DNA of 64,000 nt from Isochrysis galbana (Eukaryota; Haptophyta; Isochrysidales; Isochrysidaceae): positions 426,747 to 490,746 of the forward strand of contig CM030938.1 of the NCBI GenBank assembly GCA_018136815.1, in the 5' to 3' direction. This document shows, one piece after another, positions 33,901 through 43,708 of this stretch (positions within the stretch are counted from its first letter, which is position 1; every line of letters starts with the position of its first letter). Below the pieces are notes generated by a model. It did no database searches. It was not told the origin of the DNA and was given only the letters and a program-made list of their open reading frames with translations. The position numbers and the translations under genes are program-made.

Positions 33901-35119
33901 CCTTGTGGATCAGCAAACAGAGCTCCAGATCGAGGAACTCTGCATGCAGACATACGTGGACATCGTGGTGCCAAAGAGCGCGCTAGTTCAAGACGTGGGC
34001 GAGCGGCTGCTCAGCCGGCACGAAATGAAGGTGCAGCCGCTCTGCATGGCCCCGTACACGCTGCACTATACGGCCACGGCCATGGAGAGCAAGGCCGTTA
34101 TGCAGGAGAAGAGGAACAGGATCGCCAGTCTCAGCCGACGCGGAAGCGCCAAGGGTGCTGACCTCCTCGCCCACCTGAGCCATCGCGAGAGTGACACGGC
34201 GGACGACGCTGAGCGGGTTCCACAGCTCAGCCGGCATGCAAGCGGCCGAGGCGCCGAGCTCTTTGGCTGCCTGAGCCGGCGTGCAAGCAGCCGCGGCGCC
34301 GAACTCCTCGCACACTTGAGTCGTAGCGCAAGTTTACGGGGTGACGAGCTTGTTGCCAGCTTGGGCCCCAGCGCGAGCTCTCCAGCCAGTGAGCTAAGTG
34401 AGCACCGAAATCCAGATAATGGCCGACGGGATTCCATCAACGTCGGGCTGATCGCTGGACAAGAAATGGCGGGAGGCGGCGACAATTGTCCATCTTGCCC
34501 CCAACCTGATGTAGCTGGCGATCCACCGCTACATGGGGGCCCGTCTTCGCCGAAAGAGGCGGCCGTCTTGCCCTGCGCTGAAGCGGCCCATCCACCTTCG
34601 TTGGACATGAGCAGCCTAGCTGCCCCCGGTCCTTTTCCTTCTATAGAGGCCGTAGACGAGCTCGAGGCTGAGTTCGTTCCTGCCCCGGCTCTTCGAGTAG
34701 TTGGGCTTGACGACGAGAAGATTCCGAGGATGATTCAAGGCATGTTCATGAGGCACCAATTAGGGGCAGACATGCGGACATCGTGTGTTCTAGGCGAAAC
34801 GAAGGAAGAAGTGCTTGCCTTTATTGACGTGGCGATGGGCATGCTCAACTCAGATCTGACTCCCAATCTCGGAGAGCAGCGCCAGGCCGACGTGGTAATT
34901 CTCGATGAGAACATCGTCCCGCCTCAGATTTTGGGCTCAATAGTCGCCACGCAGTTGCGTTCGCGAGGGTTCACCGGGATCGTGGTCATTCTTACAGGAG
35001 CCTCAAGTTCAAACGTCAAGGCCATCCAGGCCATCGAGAGTGTAGACCTCGCCTTTGAAAAGGGCACCCCTCTTTCAAAGATGGCCACAGCAATCCTCAT
35101 GAAGCTTAGTTGCCTCTAG
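30983..35119 (+). CDS. Membrane hybrid histidine kinase with two receiver domains, the first degenerate
   Basis: A single 1378-residue frame. The N-terminal about 500 residues contain at least eight hydrophobic segments in two blocks, interrupted by a soluble loop; no known sensor domain is seen. A coiled coil (QQRIERMQADAAELERK) leads to the phospho-His region LNHVIKGRCGSAI (near 548) and an ATPase domain with the N box LDEVISNALKYR (near 656) and a C-terminal G box SDGLGLDSV; the middle DxGxG box is not recognisable. Receiver 1 (near 878-1015) begins VGLIDDE but has Ser (940) where the acceptor Asp should be. Receiver 2 (near 1239-1378) begins VVGLDDEK and keeps Asp 1308 (VVILDENI), the Thr of ILTG and the Lys of FEKG. 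Between them lie tandem LSRRASSRGAELLAHLS-like repeats. It is probably a phosphorelay sensor; the ligand is unknown. I preferred 30983 over the in-frame ATG at 30887, which only adds GA-repeat translation. Confidence 0.88.
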   Translation: MADLPPPGIDAPVEAGGVRTGNEGAHLSSFDEARLLPRALSLEDRLLLFSRMKATHTVVCSVGILTSLLAVLLAPGFLFGGISLATIHVCLLVSRLYVARERDQKRALRLFGYIWLGAAIFSTTSFILVQNKYGMVEGTSNSLVYTITFSTIVSATYVHVSGVEDGPRAACNLVFAASAVIVRPWTVMDRHLVVLITWMALLVGEMLGGILVGIILRCTRGPQLAPFRSARFQDHEPSKAPPGVSSSAPMLKDILSVILARGTGEGRRLDPLRMDAITLSFEEPSIEILYATNTQANSGDVNLYVSMAAVLVAAFCAYSSPCYRRTGIAGTVFFTLVWYTHERVQGWHGVPRAYLTLCKVYSRLSILMSCLFAMTSLFHAGRSSLPWHSLKTCGVKHHQEAGLDTAALLPLNTVDATVGALCGALLLFIAGAQFRLVMLPPPMRMTTRVLLLGNVLLSHFDASAELFLPSTFHDFVLASGALFVGELVGYSVDHVRRKLFCDLARELHQTSDHVARAQQRIERMQADAAELERKNASHCAELQADKRLNHVIKGRCGSAISAVETFNQLLGPYLKTDLPEEMANLLVAPLAHLREAIEWCHRRQVFVQIEEMTYVSRHTPVEINPLLEARLAASGSLFSNVDEPLALDETVLKICLDEVISNALKYRRMNTPVRMEARFADGMLHVAVQNANPADCIPLSPEECERVMLPGHKAHTCSALSDGLGLDSVSCAVRAAGGSALLEQNAECTTFQLKLPATVRKRANLGCEATPEETLSVSRRSVVQYASQDAANSLRRTSSGFSCAASIWPGTGPTLDASERMPSPMTRTSSSAPTRASSAVVFSPYCGPVGHETRSGRLPSDLESCTLKTLSVPSPKCVGLIDDEIKSVFLSFLFSDRLKASQSAVLAATPSECREFVDKVMSKPDEHGRRHDLIDIVAMSYVLRPGDRVAAPLLGVQMALRLRAHGYRGLICILVDQQTELQIEELCMQTYVDIVVPKSALVQDVGERLLSRHEMKVQPLCMAPYTLHYTATAMESKAVMQEKRNRIASLSRRGSAKGADLLAHLSHRESDTADDAERVPQLSRHASGRGAELFGCLSRRASSRGAELLAHLSRSASLRGDELVASLGPSASSPASELSEHRNPDNGRRDSINVGLIAGQEMAGGGDNCPSCPQPDVAGDPPLHGGPSSPKEAAVLPCAEAAHPPSLDMSSLAAPGPFPSIEAVDELEAEFVPAPALRVVGLDDEKIPRMIQGMFMRHQLGADMRTSCVLGETKEEVLAFIDVAMGMLNSDLTPNLGEQRQADVVILDENIVPPQILGSIVATQLRSRGFTGIVVILTGASSSNVKAIQAIESVDLAFEKGTPLSKMATAILMKLSCL

Positions 35120-36030
35120 GAGAAGACCCGACTCCATTGCATCCAAGGTGCTAGCTCTCACGAGGCGTAATTGGCCATACCCTGACCCCGCAACCGCGAG
35201 TGGTAATGTCCATGTTCTGTTCGAATACGGAGGAGGGTGCTTCTGCCTCTCGCTCTAACTGCAAGCCGTCACGCCTTCGCCGTAGCCCAATTCCCGTTCG
35301 GGTTGTCTCGAGCTTAGGCCAACTTGCACCCACTATGTCTTGGGCCACGAAGATTTGTTCTTGGCACAATCGCGGCTTCGTAAGCGTCCCAATGAGTCGA
35401 ACCCCAATGGTGAGATGAGGTATCTTGCCGCCGTTCGCGCACACAAAGAGTGCCGACGGCTAGACAGTCGACAGCAGCAGTTCGCTGCTTATTCGCTACT
35501 CATGGCTTTGTGCCTTTTAGATGAGGACATATGGGGGCCTCCAGTACGCATGTCGATGAAGGTACAACCATTACCTTCCTTGTGCCTATTTGTGCATGTT
35601 ATTGTGTTCCCTCCCGGATTCGTGTCATGACACAAGAAACAAATTGATTGGTGGATAGACGGCCGCGCGTGTGGTGGGCGCTCTCCGACACGGCCCAAGT
35701 TGCCTCGTGTATCATGAACGCCAACCCGCGTTGTGCCTTGCCGTTCATTCGCTATTAGCTTGTAATACGTGCATTAATCTCTCAATGAGGAGGCGCACTA
35801 ATGCCCTCTCCACGCCGAGCACTAACTCCCCGCAGGCCTCAAGGGTCAAGGGTGCGGGCCGTCATAGCAGTTGTATACTTGCACTGCTACGCTCGGCCTC
35901 CTCGGACGAGGACTCCTCGCCCACACGACATGTGTTGCGAGAGCTCACAGGCCGCGCAAGTATCGCAATTGCGCATGCAATTGCAATTGACGAAGCCGAG
36001 CGCTTGAGTCGCCAGCAAAGGCGGGCATGA
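35120..36030. other. Intergenic, no gene seen
   Basis: 3' flank of the kinase gene. No convincing frame, RNA gene or repeat partner. Confidence 0.45.
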
Positions 36031-36200
36031 ATACCAAGAACCAACTATCGCTAAAGCGATAGGGGCATGGAGTGCGCGCCGCGCTCCCCTCCTCCCTTGC
36101 CGCCACCCCCGCCGCCGCCGCGACGGACGATCGGGCCATGCTCGACGCCTCGCACTCGAAGCGCCCACGACAAGGTGCCCCCCCAACCGCCCAGGTATGT
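36031..36200 (+). mobile_element. LINE head fragment
   Basis: ACTATCGCTAAAGCGATAG hairpin, then ATGGAGTGCGCGCCGCG and a Pro-rich start (MECAPRSPPP), followed by HSKRPRQGAPP, the counterpart of SPKRPRQDDPP in the copy at 28661-29175. Confidence 0.6.
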
Positions 36201-36367
36201 GCACGAGAGTCGTCCCGTGCCACCCCAGACGGCCGAACACCAGCAGGGCACACCAGCAGGGCAAGGGAGGCGGCGGAGCAGGCATGGCGGAGTTTGTTGC
36301 CCCCCCCCCCCCCCGAGATATCGAAGACAAATATCCGGAGCGCTAAAGATGCCTACCCCTAGTCGGT

Positions 36368-36535
36368 GCGTGCACTGGGGGGAGGACAAATATCGAGGAG
36401 AGGGGGCAGTACCCCCACCCCCCGGTATCACTCGGACACCTGGCACCTGGCTCGTCAGGCATGGCGGGATTCCGGGACTGAAACGTTATGTCCAATTACC
36501 AATTAGCTAGTGGGGTTGGGGTTGGCTAGGATATA
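36368..36535 (+). repeat. Dispersed repeat R3, copy 2
   Basis: Matches 16168-16326, with an insertion of about 15 bp and several differences. Confidence 0.7.
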
Positions 36536-36545
36536 TATGCCGAGG

Positions 36546-37118
36546 TGGTATAAGTTTATAATGGGCCGGGGGGCCAGGGCCCCCCGCGCGGTGTCTGAGT
36601 GTCGAGCCCCCTCCGGTACATATCTTTTTAAGAGTAGTCATAACATTATTTATTACTATACCAATACCGAGCCCTAGCCTTGCCCCTCTTCGGAGCGCCT
36701 TCTCAAGATTTTTTTATCGATGGAGGACGTGGGCGTGGTAATAAGGGAACACCCCAAGACTGCGCGTGCCGCGATAACATTAAAACCTTATGGAGTGGTG
36801 GCTAGCGAACGGTAAGGGTGAGGGTGATTCGACTAAGACTAAGAGGAAGCATGCGCAATGGAGCTGTTGACACTGCATGCGCGGACTAGCACGATGTGTG
36901 TGTGTGTGTAGCTTGGCATGGACAGCGCTCCGTGATAGGCTTTCGCGCCTCGAAGAGACACTGGATAGCAGGGAAGGGGCGGCGCCGAGGCTGCGCCAAG
37001 GCCGCGAGCGAGCAACGTGCAGCAGCCTGCATGCGAGTGTAGAGTACTAGGCACAAGTTGGATTATTTCAGTTGAGTCGCAAGGTAGGTGCAGTGGCGGA
37101 TGTAAATCGCGGCTGGCG
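36546..37118. other. No gene seen
   Basis: Contains TATAAGTTTATAATGGGCCG followed by a G/C-run, faintly like the end of repeat R1. Otherwise nothing recognisable. Confidence 0.35.
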
Positions 37119-38673
37119 TTACAAGACGGTGGTGCTCCACAGTACGCGTAGGTCTCGCAGGCTGCCGTGCACAAAACGGCTGCACGTTTGCCGCACTCGT
37201 GTTACGAACCAATAGCAGCCTTGCCGGAGCTTGGCAGGCCGCCCGGTCGCGGGCGGCGCGAGCACCGCGCCCTCTAGACGGGCGGCTGAAGGGATTCCCG
37301 TTGATGACACTGGACGGAGCGTGCGCGCCGTCTGGGGGGCGGCCGGCAGCCAAGCCTGCCGCGGCAGCAATGCTCGGCCGGGCGGCTTCACAAACTTTTG
37401 GCGAGCCGGTGGACGGTACCATGGATGAGCCTCCTCGATCACCTCGAGCCGGCGCATCAGCACGACGCCGTAGACGAGCCCACGCTCGATTAGCCGGGTG
37501 CGCCAGCGCTGCCGCCGCTGTGAACTCAGAATCGTCTCAGCAAACACCCACTTGAGGCCGTAGTTTATGGCACGGAGGAGTCCCACCCAGAGCAAGACGA
37601 CGCGTACAGGCGTCCGGAGCACGCGTTCGCGCGACGTCTGCATCGCCTTGTACGCGCTCACCTGGCGGCGCGCCGCCTGCACGACCCGCGCGTGTGTCGA
37701 GGGGCGAAGCAGCAGTGTACGCAACGTCGGCCACAGACTAACACGGGAGGCCTCTAGGCGCCGCTCAATGTGGTCCAGCTGCCTGGGCAGCGACCTTGCC
37801 GCCATTGGGAAGAGCTTCTTGTACGGCTCCCACGCCGCGAGGGCCTCGTAGTGCCGGAGGCTCGCCTGATCGAGGCGATAGCGCAGAAACCACTGGGCCA
37901 TTGGCATGCGGTCGGCGACGAGCTCGACGACAACGGGAAGCGGACGCTGGAGGGCCGTCCGGAAAAGCATGCGCGAGTCGCGCCACACGAGCTCGAGCAC
38001 GCGGCTGAGGGTTCGGGGGAAGGTGGCGAGTGAATGAGGCGAGGGCACGGCACGCGAGCACGTGACGCGGAGGGCACAGGCGCGGGAGCTGCTCATTAGC
38101 TGCCAGCGCATACGCTTGCGGAGAGCGCGAGAGCGCGAGCGCGGCGCGCCCGTCTCACCTGACAGCCTGCTCGGAGAGAGCTCCGCTCACGCTCGGCGGC
38201 GGTGATGGCGGCAGCTTGCGCACAATGGTTGAGCGGACACGATGCGGCTTGTCGGCGGTGTCCCATGCGAGTGACGTACGACGTTTGGCCCAACCAGGCT
38301 GCTTTGCCCCTGCCAGTAGCTGCGGCCGCCCCGCGCGCAAGGGAGGCGAGGGAGAAGCTGGAGACGATAGAGGAGAGAAGGGGGCAAGTGGGGAGGAGGG
38401 CAGCCTCAAGGCCACAGGGCGCAGCAGCCGTATCGGAGAAGGAGGCGCGGTGAGCTGGAGCGCTCTGGCTGAGGGGGTAGAGGCTGGCTGTCGGCCGCCC
38501 TCCCAGCCCGTGGAGAGCTGAGAGAGTGAGAGAGAGTCAGGAGAGAGAGAGCGCCGCAAAGCCGAGGGCAAGAGAGGGAGAGAGGGGAAGGGGGAGAGTG
38601 CGTGGGAGGCCAAGGCCGGCGCGAGGAGGGAGGTGAGGAGCGGGTGGAGCAGCGCGAGCGCCGCACCAGCCAT
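37119..38673 (-). CDS. Unrecognised 494-aa protein with N-terminal signal-like segment (exons 38673-38159, 38088-37119)
   Basis: Exon 1 starts MAGAALALLHPLLTSLLAPA, a hydrophobic signal- or bipartite-transit-like segment, followed by about 110 Ser/Pro/Leu-rich residues. A 70-bp GT-AG intron in phase 2 joins it to exon 2 (CALRVTCSRAVPSPHSLATF). Exon 2 is basic and helix-rich (VRVVLLWVGLLRAINYGLKW may be a membrane or amphipathic helix; WRTRLIERGLVYGVVLMRRL follows). I recognise no family. The last about 40 residues (from about residue 455) look less coding-like and may run past the true end. The leader suggests an organelle or the secretory path; it is transcribed away from ATG12, sharing a 1.15-kb intergenic region. 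Confidence 0.6.
38089..38158 (-). other. Intron, 70 bp, phase 2
   Basis: On the minus strand it starts GTGAGACGG after GTCAG and ends GAGCAG at 38089. The nearer CAG (after CTGG) would bring in an immediate stop, so it was not used. Confidence 0.65.
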
Positions 38674-39138
38674 GGGGAAGCACTGGGGAAGGGGAGGGGG
38701 AGAGGGGGTGGTGGAAGGCGAGGAGAGGAGAGAGAGAGTGGGGGAGGGGTGGCGCTTGGGAGGAGGGGCCTTGGAGGGGTTAGAAACTCACCTGATATGA
38801 TGAATAGTATCCCATTGGCTTCCCTCGAGATCTCGTGGGTGCGAGAGCGCAGCGCAGCGCCCCCCCAGTCAGTGTGGATGATGTTGAGAAGGGGAAAAAT
38901 AGGAGAGTGGGGGGAGGGAGGGGGGGAAGGGCGGGGAGAGGTGAAAGTAGGAGGGAAATAAGAGGAGAAAGAGACTGAGGGAGAGAGGATGGATAGCATC
39001 GCGAGGCGGAGGGGGGAAAAAGAGAGAGAGAGAGGGAGAGACCAGAGATGAGAGGAGGAAGAAGATGGTGCCGCTTTTTGAGGTTAGAATCTTCACGGGA
39101 AGAGAGAGAGAAGAGAGAAGTGATGGAAGAGAGAGAGG

Positions 39139-39175
<37 letters not shown>

Positions 39176-39822
39176 CAGCGAGTTCCCCCCTCTCACACTC
39201 TCCCTCAATTTCTCTCTAACTCCTCTCCATCATCTCTATGTCGTCATTCTTCCTAGCGCCCCATTTCCTGAGGAGCGATACACTTGCAACAGCAGAACAA
39301 TTATCATATTTCGCGATCATATTCATGTGCCTCGCAGTGCTCCACGGGCCCGCAGCACAAGGGGCGGCGAAGAGACTGGAAGAGAGAAGGGGGGGGGGGG
39401 AGGAATCTGGAGCTCCACCCCAAGGTGCACGCTACCACTCACCGGCTAATTTTAGATATAGTCCCCATCCTTGATGGCCTCCCTCACTCGAATATATTTA
39501 TTTTTGTCACTATTCAGGATGTCCGGCCACACGCCAAAACAGGATCCGCCCCAGCGGAACGATGTGGCAACGGGTGGGCTTTAAGCTTTGAAGCTGATTT
39601 TCTTGTACGAGACAACTTCCGTAAGTTTTACGAAGGAGATCTTGTCTTGTGGAGGGGGGAAAGTAACATAGGTGGAGGGGGGGAAGTAAATTAGGAGTCT
39701 AGCAGTTGAAGAGCGAGTACATGTGAATACGAAACCGATCCAATAATAGGTGTGAATGAGGGGTGGGATGGTCCGTTAGAGCTTAGAGATGGCCAGCCTC
39801 TTGATGTAGTTCTCGGCGGTGG
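38674..39822. promoter_or_regulatory. Shared upstream region between divergent genes
   Basis: 1.15 kb between the starts of the 494-aa gene (minus) and ATG12 (plus), rich in GA runs (39125-39175). It is the only space available for both promoters. A six-codon upstream ORF (MASLLM) at 39789-39809 precedes the ATG12 start. No individual promoter element could be identified. Confidence 0.45.
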
Positions 39823-40615
39823 ATGGCGCTGAGCGGTTGGTGCGCGCCGCTGGCGGCGGATGGCAAGGTGACGGTGGTCTTCAAGCACGCTGGGGACGCG
39901 CCGATCCTGAAGAAGTGTACGTTCAAGCTACCGGCGACTGCTACCCTCGCTCTCGTCGCCGAACAACTCCGCAAACAGCTGGGCCTCGCGACCCAAGAGC
40001 CGCTCGTGAGGCGCTGGCTCTCAGAGTCTCTCCTCTCCCACTCTCCCCCTTCCCCCACGACTCCCCTCTCCTCTCCTTTCCCCCTTCCCGCCGCGCTCTT
40101 CCCTTCCCCGCCCGCCGCCCCTCACCCCCAATATCCCCCTTCCCCCCACGCCCTCCTATCCCTTTGGTGTCTCTCTTCCTGCCCTTGCCTTCCTCCCACT
40201 CTCACCACCGGCCCACCACACCCATCCTGAATCAAGCGCTCTTCCCTCCATGGGCTCGCCACGATATCCAGCTAACTGCAGTATACTTCTGCGATATCTC
40301 TCGGGAATCTGTATTCCATGAACGCGCCCTCTTCACCACCTTGTCGCCCGCCATCCGAGCTTGAATGGGCGTCACTGACCACGCGCCGGCTCTTCTTCCC
40401 CCCTCGTAGTTCCTTTACTGCAGCACCGCGTTTGCTCCGCCGCCAGATCAGAGATTAGGCGACGTTGCCCAATGCTTTCAGGTACTACTGTGCCAACGTC
40501 CCGATAGCCACTGGTGCAATCATTCCGCAGGAATGCTCACTCACCCTCTTGCCTAGTGACTCAGGTTGGCAGCTCGCTTGTATTGCACTACTCTACAACA
40601 CCAGCGTGGGGCTGA
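39823..40615 (+). CDS. ATG12: ATG12, ubiquitin-like autophagy protein (exons 39823-40005, 40410-40481, 40565-40615)
   Basis: Three small exons, all joined in phase 0 at GT-AG sites, encode 101 residues. Exon 1 gives DGKVTVVFKHAGDAPILKK, the ATG12 beta-grasp start with the hallmark GDAPILK, then LVAEQLRKQLGLATQEPL. Exon 2 gives FLYCSTAFAPPPDQRLGDVA then QCFQ, matching FLYINxxFxPxPDQxVGxLxxCF. Exon 3 gives VGSSLVLHYSTTPAWG and a stop, so the protein ends in the exposed C-terminal Gly that ATG7 activates and ATG10 passes to ATG5. ATG12 needs no protease processing, which fits this end. The length is at the short end of the family because the variable N-terminal tail is nearly absent. The introns are 404 and 83 bp, the first CT-rich. 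The gene acts in phagophore expansion as the ATG12-ATG5 conjugate. High confidence from motif order alone. Confidence 0.95.
40006..40409 (+). other. ATG12 intron 1, 404 bp
   Basis: GTGAGG donor, CTCGTAG acceptor, pyrimidine-rich throughout. Joins codon 61 (CTC) to TTC in phase 0. Confidence 0.9.
40482..40564 (+). other. ATG12 intron 2, 83 bp
   Basis: GTACTA donor after TTTCAG, GACTCAG acceptor. Required to reach the conserved LVLHY...AWG end. Confidence 0.9.
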
Positions 40616-41430
40616 GACTGCTCTCGTGTCGCACAGTACAGCGTGGGGCACGAGGCGCACTTTGCCTTCGCGCATAAGCCGGCGCTGGTGGTGCCTCAGG
40701 CGTCGGAGGATTGCACTATGAAGAGAGGCTTCTGCTTGTTAGTGAGGCCAAGGCACACTAGCCTCAATCTACTTGTAGGTTGTAGGCCCGCTACTAACCG
40801 AACAACATAAATTTGGCTGGTCAAGCGCTCGGTTTAAATCTTTTGGGTGGGGTGGGAGGGAGGGCGGACTGGATTTTGGGACAACGGGCCGTTCAACGGC
40901 GGTGGAAGCGGAAGGCCCTGGAGGCGAAAGCGCGAACGAAGGGTGCGGAAGCTACCTTTGTTCAGGTTGGGTTGTTTTCTCGGGGCATGGTGGCCAAATG
41001 GCATGTAGCCGCTACCCCTCCGAGGCAAAGTTGCTAAAATATACCAAAATAGACGGTGGGAGTGTGAGAAAAAAAGGGGGACGTCTCGAGTTGCACCTTC
41101 GTCTCAGCTGTCAGCTGCTCTAATTGAGACTTAATGCTTAATGCCTCGTGTGGACTTGTTAGCCGTTGATTGAAGCAAGAAGCCCGGATGGGACAACAGT
41201 CTTCTAATAGGTTCTATCAAGAGGTCAACATGTCTACCAGACTTGTTACCTATTGACAGGTAACAGTAACAGATCTACAAAGTACAAAGTAAAATTTAGG
41301 GCGGGAACTTCGGCGGGAACGTGGCCCCTCGCTCGCCCGTCGCCCGCGCGCTCAAGATATCTGAGAGCGCCCTCAGCGACGACAAGTCCACCTGTGTTAC
41401 CTCTACCGCCTCGTTCGAGCCATCCGGGAG
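40616..41430. other. No gene seen
   Basis: Beyond the ATG12 stop. The frame running on from the neighbouring reading frames has no recognised content. Confidence 0.4.
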
Positions 41431-41432
41431 CT

Positions 41433-41650
41433 ATAAAAAAATCTTCTTAAAAATCCCCGCTACGTGTACGGCTTGAGGCAGCGTGCTAGTGAACCTCCCT
41501 ACTACCGCCATCCTTAACCACCATCAACCCCTTTGCCCCTTCCCCAGTTCCCTCTTTAGCGGAGATACTGGTTCCGAGGTGGCCGCGCGCGCTGCTTCGG
41601 CAAGGAGTTGGGGAGAAGGGGGCGGGAGACTGTGGACTGTGGCATCGTCC
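41433..41650 (-). mobile_element. LINE 3'-UTR fragment
   Basis: Reverse complement of the LINE tail: AAAAAAATCTTCTTAAAAAT, CCCGCTACGTG, GCAGCGTGCT, CCCCTTCCCCAGTTCCC. A 5'-truncated insertion in minus orientation. Confidence 0.8.
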
Positions 41651-42072
41651 TCTCTCTGGCGTAGCTTGTTCTTTTCTTTTTCTTACCTTCGTAACTCAAA
41701 GAGTCCGTCGGTGCCATCCGCCGGTGTTTTTACGCTTACGCGGGGGTTTTAGATAGATATAAGTGATATTTCGTATGTCTAGCCCTCTCGCCGCCTGCAA
41801 GAGGTCGTCAGAAGTTTGCAGGTTAAAGTCTTTATCCCGCAAGAACCGCGTTCCGCGCTAACTACTGGCTGCCCGGCAGGCAATCTCCAAGAGTGAGATC
41901 AGCCTTGCTCTGACACAGTCCCGCGGCGTGGTAGAGGCCCAGCCTTTCGGCTTTCCTTATGGGGTGCGGCACTGTGCCGACTCTGTTGGCTGAGAGTGTG
42001 CCCATTGCTGGCTGGGGCATGTGTGGGTGTTGATGGCCATGGTGGCCTTGTTACGTCGAATTTAAGTCAATT
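41651..42072. other. No gene seen
   Basis: Spacer between the LINE tail and the TTAA-flanked element; nothing recognisable. Confidence 0.35.
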
Positions 42073-42076
42073 TTAA

Positions 42077-43096
42077 GGTGGCGTCGCCACGGCGAGGAGG
42101 GGGAGGGCGGCGCGCGAAGCCGCCCAGCCCCTCCAGCTGCCATGGGGCCTGACGGCTGTGGATGGCAGCTGCACGACCCGTGCGGCTGGCGGAGTGATCA
42201 GTGGGTACGTGGCCCCCGCCGATGGCGCGCATGGCCCAGCTGCGCACCCGCCTCACAGAGGGGAGGGGGGGTCAGGCAAGGGCGCTCGTATGGGGCTGTG
42301 CAAGGCGTTTGGCAGGGCATGGGGTCGAGAGGGGCGCTGCCAGAGGGAGAAGGGCGGTCGGTCCATTGAAAAGGGGTCAAAAGGCGGCTCTTTCGTCGGA
42401 AGGGCGCCCGCCTGCACGGCCCTCAGAGTTCGTGGCTGCCGTGTGCGACTTTGCCTGGCACGTCTCCGCGCCTGGACCTGCGCTCGGTCATGAGGGTATG
42501 ACGGCCGCTTGATGCGGCTGTGCGTGGCGCGTGAATAGCGGGAGGCCTCTTGGGTATATGGGCCGGCGGCCCACGGCTGCTTCCGGCCGTGCGGGCGCAC
42601 AAAGCCTGGCGCGAAACCCGAATGGCGTATGTGTGTGGTCGGCTTGCTAAGTGCAAGGGCGCCGGTGCCGCAATTGAGTCTTTAAAGTGGGGGAATAGAA
42701 TTTTGTGCGTGTGCATAGGTGTCCGTCTGGCTCTCAGACCATGTTGGGGAGCCAGCTGCAACAAAATTAGGGGACATGCAATTCACCTGGCCATGCATTT
42801 GGGTGTGCGCCATCGCTGCTATCGTGGTTGCGATAGCCGCACGCCGTCTCGCTCTCGCTACATCCAGCGCAGGTTGCACTCACAAGAGCACCCCCCCGTC
42901 CGGCACCCCGGCCAGACGGGATGCTGCCGCTTCGCGGCCGCTTGGGAGGCCTTCCCATGCAGTCTCTCCAGCAGGCTAGCCGGCTCTGGGGGGGGGGGGG
43001 GGGGCTCGCCCCGCGCAGCGTTCGCGCGAGACCGCGCACCCGCTCCGATGAGCTCTCGTGCCCCCCCCCCCCCCCAGAATCGGTGGCGACGCCACC
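42077..43096. mobile_element. Putative DNA transposon, 1020 bp, flanked by TTAA
   Basis: Perfect 14-bp inverted ends GGTGGCGTCGCCAC are flanked by TTAA on both sides (42073-42076, 43097-43100). Each end is itself nearly palindromic. TTAA target sites are typical of piggyBac, but the ends lack the usual CCC start, and no transposase frame was found, so it is non-autonomous and of uncertain class. It contains long G-runs near 42990 and C-runs near 43065. Confidence 0.6.
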
Positions 43097-43100
43097 TTAA

Positions 43101-43546
43101 TGTTAGCGTTTACCCTTGTAATGCATAGTCACGTAGCCTGCGGCCCTTAGTATCAGGTATCAGGTCGAGATGACCTTATATCATGATATCAGGACCTAAT
43201 ATAAGGCTGACGGGCCCATCCGGGCTCCCCAGCGAGGTCTGTCCTCGTTGTGCGGACCCCTCTGTCGCATGTCTGCGCGTTGCTGAGTTGCCCTGGTGCC
43301 GACGCTTGGCCGTCCGTCCAGGTGTGGTTAGTTTTCGCCCCGTTTAGTTTAGTGTGTGTGGTTCTGTGTCCTTAACTTTTTGGACCTTATGTTGTAGCCT
43401 CCCGTGTCTACCTCGGACCTAAGAAGCTCTCATTCTCACTCTCTCTCTCTCTGCCACTAGCTCGCTAGCTAGCCTCGTCTCTACTCTCCGACGCCACGCG
43501 TCGCCCTCCTCCGACCCTCATTCTACCTCGTCGCTCGTAGCGCTCG
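43101..43546. other. No gene seen; possible leader
   Basis: A near-palindromic ATATCATGATAT motif lies at about 43175-43186. The rest, ending in a CT-rich stretch, looks like a 5' UTR for the short frame that follows. Confidence 0.3.
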
Positions 43547-43708
43547 ATGGCAGACACTTTCAGACCCGACTCCTACTATGACCTTTCAGACATTTTCCCG
43601 CAAGCAGCAATCAACGAACCTTCTACGGCCGCGTCAGCTGCCGGCTCGGTCGAACGGCCCTCTGCCTATGAGCCTGTAGTCATCGCGTGTTCGACAGAGA
43701 GCTCATAA
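43547..43708 (+). CDS. Short 53-aa frame, probably truncated
   Basis: Starts MADTFRPDSYYDLSDIFPQA, well-composed unlike the microsatellite frames, after a CT-rich leader. It stops inside a MITE terminus (43694-43733), so the original frame was probably longer. No family recognised; it could be a broken host gene or the start of a mobile-element gene. Confidence 0.35.
   Translation: MADTFRPDSYYDLSDIFPQAAINEPSTAASAAGSVERPSAYEPVVIACSTESS

Noticed and set aside
42190-43130. Several GC-rich frames inside the TTAA-flanked element
   Set aside because: No recognisable transposase motifs; open by composition.
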